This document shows, piece by piece, positions 49,834 to 57,038 of a stretch of 64,000 nt of DNA. A model generated the notes under the pieces. That model ran no database searches. It saw only the letters and a list, made by a program, of their open reading frames with translations, and was not told the origin of the DNA. The position numbers were made by a program, and so were the translations under genes. Source of the stretch: Staphylococcus argenteus (lineage in GTDB: Bacteria; Bacillota; Bacilli; Staphylococcales; Staphylococcaceae); assembly GCF_000236925.1 (NCBI RefSeq), contig NC_016941.1, positions 930,001 to 994,000 on the forward strand, written 5' to 3'. Each line of letters opens with the position of its first letter. Position 1 is the stretch's first letter.

Positions 49834-50820
49834 TTACGACATTAATCGAATTAATTCGTATTTATCAATATCACCAAAATAATGATATAAATCATATTCT
49901 GATAGAGCTTCTTCTATATGCTCAAAGTCGTGTAGACAACCAACTAATGCATTTTCAAGGTCAGTTACATCTCCAACACCAAAGAAATCTCCGAAAATTT
50001 TTGCATGTTCGATTTTACCACGCTTAACATCAAATTTGATTTGTACAAATCCTTTTTCAAATTTTTCCTCGCGTTCAAAGTTATATTTAGGGTTTCTACC
50101 ATAATTCCATTCCCAAGTTCTATATTTGTCATTGCTTAATTTTTCAATATTTTTCCAATCTTCATCCGTTAAATGATACGTTTCTACTTCAGTTTCTCCA
50201 AAGATTGTTTTCAAGATAATTTTCTTAAATTCTTCAATCTCTAATGGTTCATTTAAAAATTCTTGAATGTTTGCTACGCGTTTACGTACCGACTTAATAC
50301 CTTTAGACTTAATTTTAGCTGGATTAACTTTTAGAGCGTTTTGAACTTCATCTAAATCACTGTTTAACATTAATGTACCATGACTAAACATTCTATTTTT
50401 AACTTTTACCATTGCGTTACCTGAGATTTTTGCTTGTCCTACTTGAATATCATTGCGCCCAGTTAATTCGGCATTAACACCTAAAGATTGTAGCGCTTGA
50501 ACAATTGGTTCTGTGAATTTCTGGAAGTTGTGGAAACTGTTACCATCATCATCAGTAATAAAACTAAAGTTTAAATTGCCGGTATCATGATAAACAGCGC
50601 CACCACCTGAAATTCTTCTAACTACATCGATGTTATGTGAATCAATATATGGCTGATTTACTTCTTCAATTGTATTTTGATTCTTCCCAACAATGATAGA
50701 TGGTCTATTTATGTAAAACAAAAAGTAACTTTCTTCAGCTGGTAGATTTTTTAAAACATACTCTTCCATAGCTAAATTTAAAGTTGGATCTGTAATATTG
50801 TTGTTACTAATAAATTTCAT
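49834..50820 (-). CDS. lplA: Lipoate-protein ligase A
   Basis: Attaches free lipoate (via lipoyl-AMP) to lipoyl domains such as GcvH and E2 subunits. The 328-residue protein has the binding loop RRISGGGAVYHDTGNLNFSF near residues 70-89 and the catalytic lysine region GQAKISGNAM near 133-142, plus the C-terminal accessory domain. GGGAGAGA precedes the ATG. S. aureus LplA1 is the likely counterpart. Confidence 0.93.
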   Translation of the reverse strand: MKFISNNNITDPTLNLAMEEYVLKNLPAEESYFLFYINRPSIIVGKNQNTIEEVNQPYIDSHNIDVVRRISGGGAVYHDTGNLNFSFITDDDGNSFHNFQKFTEPIVQALQSLGVNAELTGRNDIQVGQAKISGNAMVKVKNRMFSHGTLMLNSDLDEVQNALKVNPAKIKSKGIKSVRKRVANIQEFLNEPLEIEEFKKIILKTIFGETEVETYHLTDEDWKNIEKLSNDKYRTWEWNYGRNPKYNFEREEKFEKGFVQIKFDVKRGKIEHAKIFGDFFGVGDVTDLENALVGCLHDFEHIEEALSEYDLYHYFGDIDKYELIRLMS

Positions 50821-51014
50821 TACAATCTCTCCCTTATTTCTATATTCTCTTCTTATTTATGCCCTAAGTTTGCTTAAAATGCCAATTATTTACTCATAAA
50901 TCATTCTAAATATTGGCTTAAAGTTACATTTTATTATTTTTGATTGTTAATAGTTTATTTGTTAAGTGAATTTTAGTACAATATAATTTAGTTATGATTT
51001 AAGGAGGACTTAAA

Positions 51015-51191
51015 ATGACTGTTGCAGAAGTGGGTAACATTGTTGAGTTTATGGATGGATTAAGAGGTCGTGTTGAAAAAATCAACGATAACTCTGTTAT
51101 TGTTGACTTAACAATTATGGAAAATTTTAATGACCTTGATTTACCAGAAAAAACTGTTATTAATCATAAGCGATATAAGATCGTTGAATAA
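51015..51191 (+). CDS. DUF2187 (YkvS-like) small protein
   Basis: A 58-residue protein that begins MTVAEVGNIVEFMDGLRG and ends KRYKIVE. It has the KOW-like beta pattern of the DUF2187 family, small conserved Firmicute proteins with no known function. An AAGGAGG site lies seven bases before the ATG. It is followed 14 bases later by the CPBP-like gene, so the two may share a transcript. Confidence 0.8.
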   Translation: MTVAEVGNIVEFMDGLRGRVEKINDNSVIVDLTIMENFNDLDLPEKTVINHKRYKIVE

Positions 51192-51205
51192 GAAGGTAAG
51201 TTATA

Positions 51206-51808
51206 ATGAATAAAATCTCGAAGGCTTTAACTTGGTTTATTATAAGTTTCGTTATATTTCATCTCATATTATTTATCATGTGGGGCGAACACCAAGAATA
51301 CTGGTATTTATATACAGGTATAATGTTAATTGCTGGTATAAGTTATGTATTTTATCAAAGAGATATTGAATCTAAGCGGCTGCTTACATCAATTGGTATT
51401 GGTATTATTACAGCAATTATTCTAATTATGCTTCAACTTTTATTCTCACTTATAACTTCTAATTTAAGTTATAGTTCATTAATTAAAGAAATAGCGAGAA
51501 CGGGTGTCAATTGGAAATGGCAAATGTTAGTAACATTGCTTTTTGTCATTCCGTGCCACGAGTTATATATGAGAACTGTTTTACAAAAAGAATTAACACA
51601 TTTTTCATTACCAAAATGGGCTGTTATTATAATAACTGCAGTTTGTTCTAGTTCATTATTCATCTATTTAGATAATTGGTGGATAGTGACATTTATATTT
51701 GCTGCTCAAGTGATATTATCGTTAAGTTATGAATATACTCGACGTATAGCAACAACATCTGTTGCACAAATTGTAGCTATTATATTGTTATTAATTTTCA
51801 ATGCTTAA
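51206..51808 (+). CDS. CPBP/Abi-like intramembrane protein with altered motif
   Basis: A 200-residue membrane protein with six or seven helices. The region VIPCHELYMRTVLQKEL corresponds to motif 1 of the CPBP (CaaX protease/Abi) family, usually EExxxR; here the first glutamate is replaced by histidine (HE..MR). The second motif is also not clear. It may be a non-catalytic relative such as the Spd-type surface-display proteins. AAGGTAAG lies before the ATG and a strong terminator follows. Confidence 0.65.
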   Translation: MNKISKALTWFIISFVIFHLILFIMWGEHQEYWYLYTGIMLIAGISYVFYQRDIESKRLLTSIGIGIITAIILIMLQLLFSLITSNLSYSSLIKEIARTGVNWKWQMLVTLLFVIPCHELYMRTVLQKELTHFSLPKWAVIIITAVCSSSLFIYLDNWWIVTFIFAAQVILSLSYEYTRRIATTSVAQIVAIILLLIFNA

Positions 51809-51810
51809 AT

Positions 51811-51853
51811 AAGCTTTTCTTAGACGTTTTTGTTCTAAGAAAAGCTTTTTGCT
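51811..51853 (+). terminator. Terminator after the CPBP-like gene
   Basis: AAGCTTTTCTTAG and CTAAGAAAAGCTT form a perfect 13-bp stem, followed by a T run. Confidence 0.9.
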
Positions 51854-52038
51854 TTAGAATAGCAATACGAAGATTCAAGGCATGCTTCATTATAGTGTAT
51901 ACATTTTTAACAGCAATTGGTTATTATCGAGTTTACATTTTAGCCAGTTTTTATTATTAATTTTTTTATAAAAATAGTATAATATTTTGTGAGCAAGTTG
52001 AATTGATGGTGGCTATCTGAGTAAAGGGGGTGGTGCCT

Positions 52039-52080
52039 ATGGCATTACTTAACACTTTTGAAAGGAAAAGCCTATTGTGA
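52039..52080 (+). CDS. Leader peptide frame of the SprG-type locus (13 residues)
   Basis: The frame reads MALLNTFERKSLL then stop. GGGGGTGG lies before the ATG. The N-terminal extension of long SprG forms in S. aureus reads similarly, so this looks like that extension cut off from the toxin by a shift of frame. It may still affect translation of the overlapping toxin start at 52077. Confidence 0.45.
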   Translation: MALLNTFERKSLL

Positions 52081-52184
52081 TATCTATTGCAAACGCATTA
52101 CATTTAATGTTAAGTTTCGGTATGTTTATCGTAACTTTCATTGGTATAGTAGTCGCAATAATTAATTTAAACAATAAAAAATAA
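52077..52184 (+). CDS. SprG-type type I toxin, 35-residue membrane peptide
   Basis: The GTG at 52077, preceded by AAAGGAAAAG, opens a 35-codon frame with one hydrophobic helix (LMLSFGMFIVTFIGIVVAI) and a short NLNNKK tail. This is the layout of staphylococcal SprG/PepG-family pore-forming toxins, expressed from type I toxin-antitoxin loci. The GTG overlaps the stop of the leader frame (TTGTGA), so translation may be coupled. The antitoxin RNA is predicted on the opposite strand over the 3' region. Confidence 0.75.
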   Translation: MISIANALHLMLSFGMFIVTFIGIVVAIINLNNKK

Positions 52185-52189
52185 CCATC

Positions 52190-52296
52190 ATTTCAAAACT
52201 TTGACAAAGAATGATGGTTAAAGAAAAACTCATTTAGTCACCGTCTTTTTAACGGGCTCAATAGGCGACATGTTCCTGCATGTCGTCTTTTTACAT
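52190..52296 (-). ncRNA. Predicted SprF-type antitoxin RNA
   Basis: The minus strand contains GAGCCCGTTAAAAAGACGG, a conserved block of staphylococcal SprF/SprA-type antitoxin RNAs. An extended -10 TGTTACTAT (TACTAT at 52301-52306) with TAGACA 18 bases upstream (52325-52330) would start the RNA near 52295 and run back over the toxin 3' region. The 3' end is uncertain. It would pair with the toxin mRNA and block it or trigger decay. Confidence 0.6.
52264..52293 (+). terminator. Terminator of the toxin transcript
   Basis: GGCGACATG and CATGTCGTC pair around a six-base loop and are followed by five T residues. A second hairpin, AACCATCATT / AATGATGGTT (52183-52219), sits between the toxin stop and this terminator. 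Confidence 0.75.
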
Positions 52297-52419
52297 TTTT
52301 ATAGTAACATATCTTTTATTTAATTGTCTATTTTTATTAGATGTGTAACAAAATTTTGAAGTAGTTTTCGTATATTGCTTGCTAAACATGCCATATTTGT
52401 ATGGAAAATCATACTATGA

Positions 52420-52470
52420 TAGAAACCACTTATGATTCTATGGTAGTACTTATACATAAGTGATTTCTAT
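52420..52470. repeat. Imperfect inverted repeat between the two SprG/F copies
   Basis: AGAAACCACTTATG and CATAAGTGATTTCT pair with one mismatch over 14 bases across a 21-base loop. There is no T run beyond it, so it is not an obvious terminator. It lies in the 200-base spacer separating the intact and the truncated toxin-antitoxin copy. Confidence 0.5.
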
Positions 52471-52500
52471 TGAATATGTAATGAAGTTCATATATTAATA

Positions 52501-52641
52501 TAACTTTCATTGGTATAGTAGTCGCAATAATTAATATAAACAATAAAAAATAACTATCATTTCAAAACTTTGACAACGAATAATGGTTAAAGAAAATCTC
52601 ATTTAGTCACCGTCTTTTTAACGGGCTCAATAGGCGACATG
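52501..52641. repeat. Truncated second copy of the SprG/F locus
   Basis: These 141 bases repeat 52132-52272 with five substitutions and no gaps, at an offset of 369. The copy has the last part of the toxin frame, the hairpin and the antitoxin block, but lacks the start and first half of the toxin and the terminator. The toxin is therefore dead in this copy, while the antitoxin-like strand is intact. Confidence 0.8.
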
Positions 52642-52748
52642 CTGTTGTATCTCATCTATTTACGCACTGCACAATATAATAATAATACAATTAAACTTCG
52701 ATGTACATTTAACATAAAGTAGTGGAAATGTTGAAAAGTAAATTCAGC

Positions 52749-52777
52749 TTGAAAATATTCAGAAAATTCTGTATAGT
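52749..52777 (+). promoter_or_regulatory. Bacteriocin operon promoter with CodY box in the spacer
   Basis: TTGAAA (52749-52754) and TATAGT (52772-52777) are separated by 17 bases. The spacer holds AATATTCAGAAAATT (52754-52768), which matches the CodY consensus at 14 of 15 positions, the best such match I found in the window. CodY bound here would block RNA polymerase directly. Confidence 0.7.
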
Positions 52778-52821
52778 TTAAATAAAGAGATATAGATTAA
52801 ATATAAAGAGGTGTTTTTTAA

Positions 52822-53106
52822 ATGAAGAACAAAATTTTTGGCGCTATATTATATTTATCTTTAGCACTTGGATTATCAACAGCAGCTTATGCATCTAAAG
52901 AATACGCAGAAGGAGGCACTTGGAGTCACGGTGTCGGCAGTAAGTATGTTTGGTCTTATTATTATCATGGTCATAAAGGACATGGTGCAACAGCTATTGG
53001 AAAATACAGATCATTTAGTGGTTATACGAGAGCTGGTGTAAAAGCAAAAGCATCAGCTACTAAAAATAATTGGTGGGTCAATAGAGCATATTATAACATT
53101 TATTAA
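52822..53106 (+). CDS. Lactococcin 972 family bacteriocin precursor
   Basis: A 94-residue precursor with a Sec signal peptide (hydrophobic 5-21, cleavage probable after AAYA at residue 24), leaving about 70 residues. The mature part has the family pattern: EGGTWSHGV at its start, many aromatic and glycine residues and no cysteine. Lactococcin 972 binds lipid II and blocks septum formation in related bacteria. GAGGTG precedes the ATG. The three genes that follow are the usual partners of this family. Confidence 0.9.
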   Translation: MKNKIFGAILYLSLALGLSTAAYASKEYAEGGTWSHGVGSKYVWSYYYHGHKGHGATAIGKYRSFSGYTRAGVKAKASATKNNWWVNRAYYNIY

Positions 53107-53149
53107 ATACTAAATAATCATACAAAACAAACAACGCAAGAGGTACAAC

Positions 53150-55114
53150 ATGAAATGGTTCAAATTAATACTTGATGTTACAATCTTCATTCTAATTGCT
53201 ATATTGTTATTTGTTTATACATATAAAGAAAACGAAGAAATATTGCCTGATACTAAATATCCTATAGCGGTAACTGACTGGAATAAAAAATATAGTAAAA
53301 ATGAGATTTATAAACGTATAAATCAATTCGCTAAAAATGAGAATGTAGCAATCTATAAATCAACTTCAAATTATACAAATAAAAAAGTAGATAAAGATAT
53401 ATATGTATTTAATAAATCGAAAGCGACACCTATAACACCGTTTAACTCTAAATATAACATTCACTATATAAATGACAATGAATTATTAAAAAAGGATATC
53501 AAAGGGAGTTATTTTGTCAAAGACACAAATTTTGATGTGTCTAAATTTATAAATTTTTTAAAACAATATGGTGTTTCTGCTGAATCATACAAAGTAAATC
53601 ATATGATGATTGCGGTAGGTGTCATTAAACAAATGAATTTAGTAGTGCCGTTATCCGCACTTTTAATCGTTTATTTTATATATTATATTTTCGAAAAAAA
53701 CATTAACTTTAAAGGTTATGCGATTAAGTATTTAAATGGTTTTACATTAAGAAAAATAATTTTCGAGAAGTTTTCAATGAAATGTACGTATTGGTTAACG
53801 TTAATGATAACTCAAATTATTTTAACTACATGCATACTTTGGATATTAAACTACACAGGTAATTTAGATTTATTCATATTAAGATTAGTTCTTCTTTCAA
53901 GTCTTTTTATTTTAACGATTAGTGGTATTAATTTATGGACTTTTTTAATGTTATTAAATTTAAATATTGCCAACATGATTAAAGGTAAGCAGCACTTTAA
54001 AACGATACGTTTTATTAATACAGTTTGTAAAAGTATTCTTTTAGTACTAATATCTACCGTAATTATAGAAAATGCTAGCGTAATTAAAGATTTGAATAAA
54101 ATAAAAGAAACTGAGAAATATTGGAATGTATTAGATGATTATTACACGATTGAATTTGCACCTTATCACGAAACGAAACAAAGTTTGATTGATAATATGG
54201 TCCGATCAGAGCAATTAGTAAAGGCTAGTGAAGCAGAAAATAATGCGATTTTATTCAAACCAAAGAGTGACTCCGCTGACAGTGACAACTTTTCGCCTGA
54301 TGAGGGGAATGTAATATTAGTAAATAATCAGTTTTGGTCGATTTATCACAAGCAGTTTCAACCTGATATTCCGATAAAAAATCAAAAAAATAATGTCGAA
54401 GTAATTATTCCACAAAAGTTTCATGCAATGCGTAATGAAATCAATCAAACGTATCATTCATGGTTTGAATTTGTGCAAAATAAAAATAATAAAGAAAATA
54501 AGTTATCCATGCAGTTTATAAACACAAATGATTACCGAATTTTTACATTTGATGCACGAGATAGTCGTCATTTGTCATTTATAGATTCTCCAATCATTGT
54601 GAATGTTCAAGCCTCAGATTTATCCAATGATTTTTATTATGCCATGATAAGTCAAGGCGGATATTTATTCAAAAATTATGACGCGTTAGTAAAAAATATT
54701 GAAAAGTATCATCTTGATGGGGAAATCAGTGGAATAACTAATTATAAAGATAGCGTAATGGAAATCTATCATGAAAACAATCTGAAGTTAACAGTACTCA
54801 TATTTTCACAAATCATTATTGCAATCATTTTAGTAATTATTATTTTATTTGATGTGAAATATTATTTTGAACAGCATCGAAAATTACTCGTAATCAAAAA
54901 ACTATATGGCTATTCAACATTAAGAGCAAATTATCAATATTTATTAATAAATAATATTTTTGTTGTTTTTATTGGAATATTAACGAATGTATTTATAAAT
55001 TCTCATTATTTAGTGATGATATTTGCGACAATTCTCGTAGTTCAAATACTGTTACAGTTTTGTAGCTTATATTATTTAGATAGACGTTTTAATGAAGTTA
55101 TCAAGGAGTTTTAA
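53150..55114 (+). CDS. Bacteriocin-associated integral membrane protein (DUF1430 type)
   Basis: A 654-residue permease-like protein: one N-terminal helix (about 5-24), an extracytoplasmic stretch, four helices between about 155 and 320, a large extracytoplasmic domain of about 220 residues, and three C-terminal helices (about 553-577, 598-622, 628-648). This is an FtsX/MacB-like layout. Relatives are always beside lactococcin-972-like genes and are thought to give immunity or export together with an ATPase. GAGGTAC precedes the ATG. Confidence 0.88.
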   Translation: MKWFKLILDVTIFILIAILLFVYTYKENEEILPDTKYPIAVTDWNKKYSKNEIYKRINQFAKNENVAIYKSTSNYTNKKVDKDIYVFNKSKATPITPFNSKYNIHYINDNELLKKDIKGSYFVKDTNFDVSKFINFLKQYGVSAESYKVNHMMIAVGVIKQMNLVVPLSALLIVYFIYYIFEKNINFKGYAIKYLNGFTLRKIIFEKFSMKCTYWLTLMITQIILTTCILWILNYTGNLDLFILRLVLLSSLFILTISGINLWTFLMLLNLNIANMIKGKQHFKTIRFINTVCKSILLVLISTVIIENASVIKDLNKIKETEKYWNVLDDYYTIEFAPYHETKQSLIDNMVRSEQLVKASEAENNAILFKPKSDSADSDNFSPDEGNVILVNNQFWSIYHKQFQPDIPIKNQKNNVEVIIPQKFHAMRNEINQTYHSWFEFVQNKNNKENKLSMQFINTNDYRIFTFDARDSRHLSFIDSPIIVNVQASDLSNDFYYAMISQGGYLFKNYDALVKNIEKYHLDGEISGITNYKDSVMEIYHENNLKLTVLIFSQIIIAIILVIIILFDVKYYFEQHRKLLVIKKLYGYSTLRANYQYLLINNIFVVFIGILTNVFINSHYLVMIFATILVVQILLQFCSLYYLDRRFNEVIKEF

Positions 55115-55116
55115 CT

Positions 55117-55437
55117 ATGAAATTTATCATTGCAATATTATTAGGATTAATTATGGCTATTACTATTGCGTTCACAATTATACACCATCCAATACTTGAT
55201 CGTTTTAATCCTTTCTTAAAAACGGAGTACAGCTTTGCCAAAGTACCAAAAGGTACGCAACAATATGTGAATATTACGGCTTATAGTGAAAAAGGGGAAA
55301 AACTTGATTATAAATTAACATTTAATGGATTCTCTCCAAGTAGAACATATGTCGAAATAAAGCATAAAGGCCAATATGTTATATCGATAACATATGTTGA
55401 AAGAGAGGAAACGCCAAAAGAGGTAAGACAAGAATGA
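55117..55437 (+). CDS. YxeA-like small exported protein of the bacteriocin operon
   Basis: A 106-residue protein with one N-terminal hydrophobic segment (about 3-22) that anchors it or acts as a signal, then an extracytoplasmic beta-rich domain containing YVNITAYSEKGEKLDYKLTF, which resembles YxeA/DUF1093. Such proteins accompany DUF1430 permeases. It starts two bases after the permease stop and overlaps the ATPase start by four bases (ATGA), which shows tight coupling. Role, perhaps immunity, is inference. Confidence 0.75.
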   Translation: MKFIIAILLGLIMAITIAFTIIHHPILDRFNPFLKTEYSFAKVPKGTQQYVNITAYSEKGEKLDYKLTFNGFSPSRTYVEIKHKGQYVISITYVEREETPKEVRQE

Positions 55438-56075
55438 TAGAATTAAAAGATTTAACTATACAAAAAGGTAATACAAGTATTTTAAAGAAACTTAACTTGA
55501 AATTTCAATGTGGAAAATCATATGCACTTATTGGTAAAAGTGGTTGTGGAAAATCTACTTTATTAAATGCAATTGCTGGACTTGAAAAAATGGGGAAACA
55601 GCATATTTATTTTAATGGTCAAGAAGAACGATTCAAATCTAATTTTTATAGGGATAAGTTAGGTTATTTATTCCAAAATTATGGACTAATCGATAATATG
55701 ACTGTAAATGAAAATCTAGAGATTGGATTAGCATATAAAAAAATAAGTAAGAAAGAAAAAGAACAATTAAAAATACGTTATTTAGAACAGTTTGGACTAT
55801 ATGATAGTTTAAAGAGAAAAGTTCATACGTTAAGTGGTGGAGAACAACAACGCGTTGCCCTAATAAGAATGATATTAAAAGATCCAACTATTATTTTAGC
55901 AGATGAACCAACAGGTGCATTAGATCCGAAAACTGGACAGTTGATCATTCAAACATTATTTAATTTAGTCGATGAAAATAAAGTACTAATTTTAGCGACA
56001 CATGATATGGCTATTGCAAATCGATGTGATGTAGTAATTGATTTGGAACAGTTTAAAAATGTAGTATCTATGTGA
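55434..56075 (+). CDS. Bacteriocin operon ABC transporter ATPase
   Basis: The 213-residue ATPase belongs to the MacB/LolD-like class used by lactococcin-972-type loci. It has Walker A GKSGCGKST near residue 33, the signature LSGGEQQR near 133, Walker B IILADEPTGALD near 153 and the switch ATHD. It would power the membrane protein at 53150-55114 for export or self-protection. It is the last gene of the operon and is followed by a terminator. Confidence 0.9.
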   Translation: MIELKDLTIQKGNTSILKKLNLKFQCGKSYALIGKSGCGKSTLLNAIAGLEKMGKQHIYFNGQEERFKSNFYRDKLGYLFQNYGLIDNMTVNENLEIGLAYKKISKKEKEQLKIRYLEQFGLYDSLKRKVHTLSGGEQQRVALIRMILKDPTIILADEPTGALDPKTGQLIIQTLFNLVDENKVLILATHDMAIANRCDVVIDLEQFKNVVSM

Positions 56076-56092
56076 TGCAATAAAGTTATATT

Positions 56093-56147
56093 TAAAGCCA
56101 ATCAAAAGGAATGTTGAAATGAACATGCCCAGTTGATTGGCTTTTTG
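56093..56147 (+). terminator. Terminator of the bacteriocin operon
   Basis: AAAGCCAATCAA and TTGATTGGCTTT pair perfectly over 12 bases with a loop of about 27 bases, followed by five T residues; inner bases can pair further. Confidence 0.8.
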
Positions 56148-56162
56148 TTATGCGTTGTTAAG

Positions 56163-56408
56163 TTATGAAAGTAACAACGGCAAACTGAAAAAAAGTAAAA
56201 TAATAATATTTAAGACAAGCAATATTAAATGTAATTGATTTTTCGTTTTAATGTAACAAAAAACAATAACAAGTGATAACAGCAAAATGATGATTGCGCC
56301 AGGGAAGAACCATAATGCTGAAGCAGTGTACCAAATTATTGGCAACGCCATAATAATAAAAGATAAAAGACAGGAAATGATACCAATAATATTATATGTT
56401 CTAGTCAA
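56163..56408 (-). CDS. Small hydrophobic protein, unknown function
   Basis: An 81-residue protein that is almost entirely membrane: helices at about 6-22, 29-52 and 60-79, with a short KTKNQ loop. It starts with TTG at 56408, seven bases after GGAGGTG. I do not recognise a family beyond small multi-helix membrane proteins. It converges on the bacteriocin operon and could be a further immunity-type protein, but nothing proves that. Confidence 0.6.
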   Translation of the reverse strand: MTRTYNIIGIISCLLSFIIMALPIIWYTASALWFFPGAIIILLLSLVIVFCYIKTKNQLHLILLVLNIIILLFFSLPLLLS

Positions 56409-56745
56409 AATTACACCTCCAATTTTATATTTAAAATGATATGCCTAAAACACTCATTTTAAATACATCATACAATAAAATTAAATTGTGCGATAGAAGA
56501 ATTTGAAATTAAATTGAATTGTCTTTGGTGAAAATGTGATTTACCCTAAAGTGTATTTTTATACCACGAAGAAAAATGTAGCAAGTTCAGATAATTTTTG
56601 TTCTTTAAAATTTTGCGTAATATTATTGTTTTTATTATGCAAATAAATATAATAACAATATTTAATTATTGTATTTGTAGTTGATTAATAGCGTTACGAA
56701 GTATAAAATTATTTTGTAAAACAATTTTTTATTAAGAGGTGCGCT
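56409..56745. other. AT-rich intergenic region upstream of the tarM pair
   Basis: No gene is visible in these 337 bases. TTGATT (56681-56686) and TAAAAT (56704-56709) are 17 bases apart and probably form the promoter of the tarM pair. The rest is a run of AT-rich sequence without repeats that I can support. Confidence 0.45.
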
Positions 56746-57033
56746 ATGGAAAAGGGGATTTTCAATTACGATAATGCGAAAGTATTAAAATTAGATACAA
56801 ACCAATTAAATGAAAATATAAAAGTCATTGATGATGTATTTAAAAATTATGAACAGTTAGAGCCAACTATAGAAATTGAAAATGGGAAGTCAGTTTTAAA
56901 ATTAAATGGACATTTTATTGCGTCAATTATAGGACCATTAAATGTAAATAAACTTAATAATTTATATGTTGATGAAGATTTTTATCATACATATAACGAA
57001 TTAATTGTTAAATATACTGAGGTAAAGGAATAA
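56746..57033 (+). CDS. Conserved 95-residue protein upstream of tarM, unknown function
   Basis: I do not recognise a family. The protein is soluble and acidic, with no signal peptide, and has a helix-rich first half (TNQLNENIKVIDDVFKNYEQ) and a central strand pair (KSVLKLNGHFIASIIGPL). GAGGTG precedes the ATG. It ends six bases before the tarM start, so the two are almost certainly co-transcribed. A regulatory or structural partner of TarM is possible. Confidence 0.75.
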   Translation: MEKGIFNYDNAKVLKLDTNQLNENIKVIDDVFKNYEQLEPTIEIENGKSVLKLNGHFIASIIGPLNVNKLNNLYVDEDFYHTYNELIVKYTEVKE

Positions 57034-57038
57034 TTATG

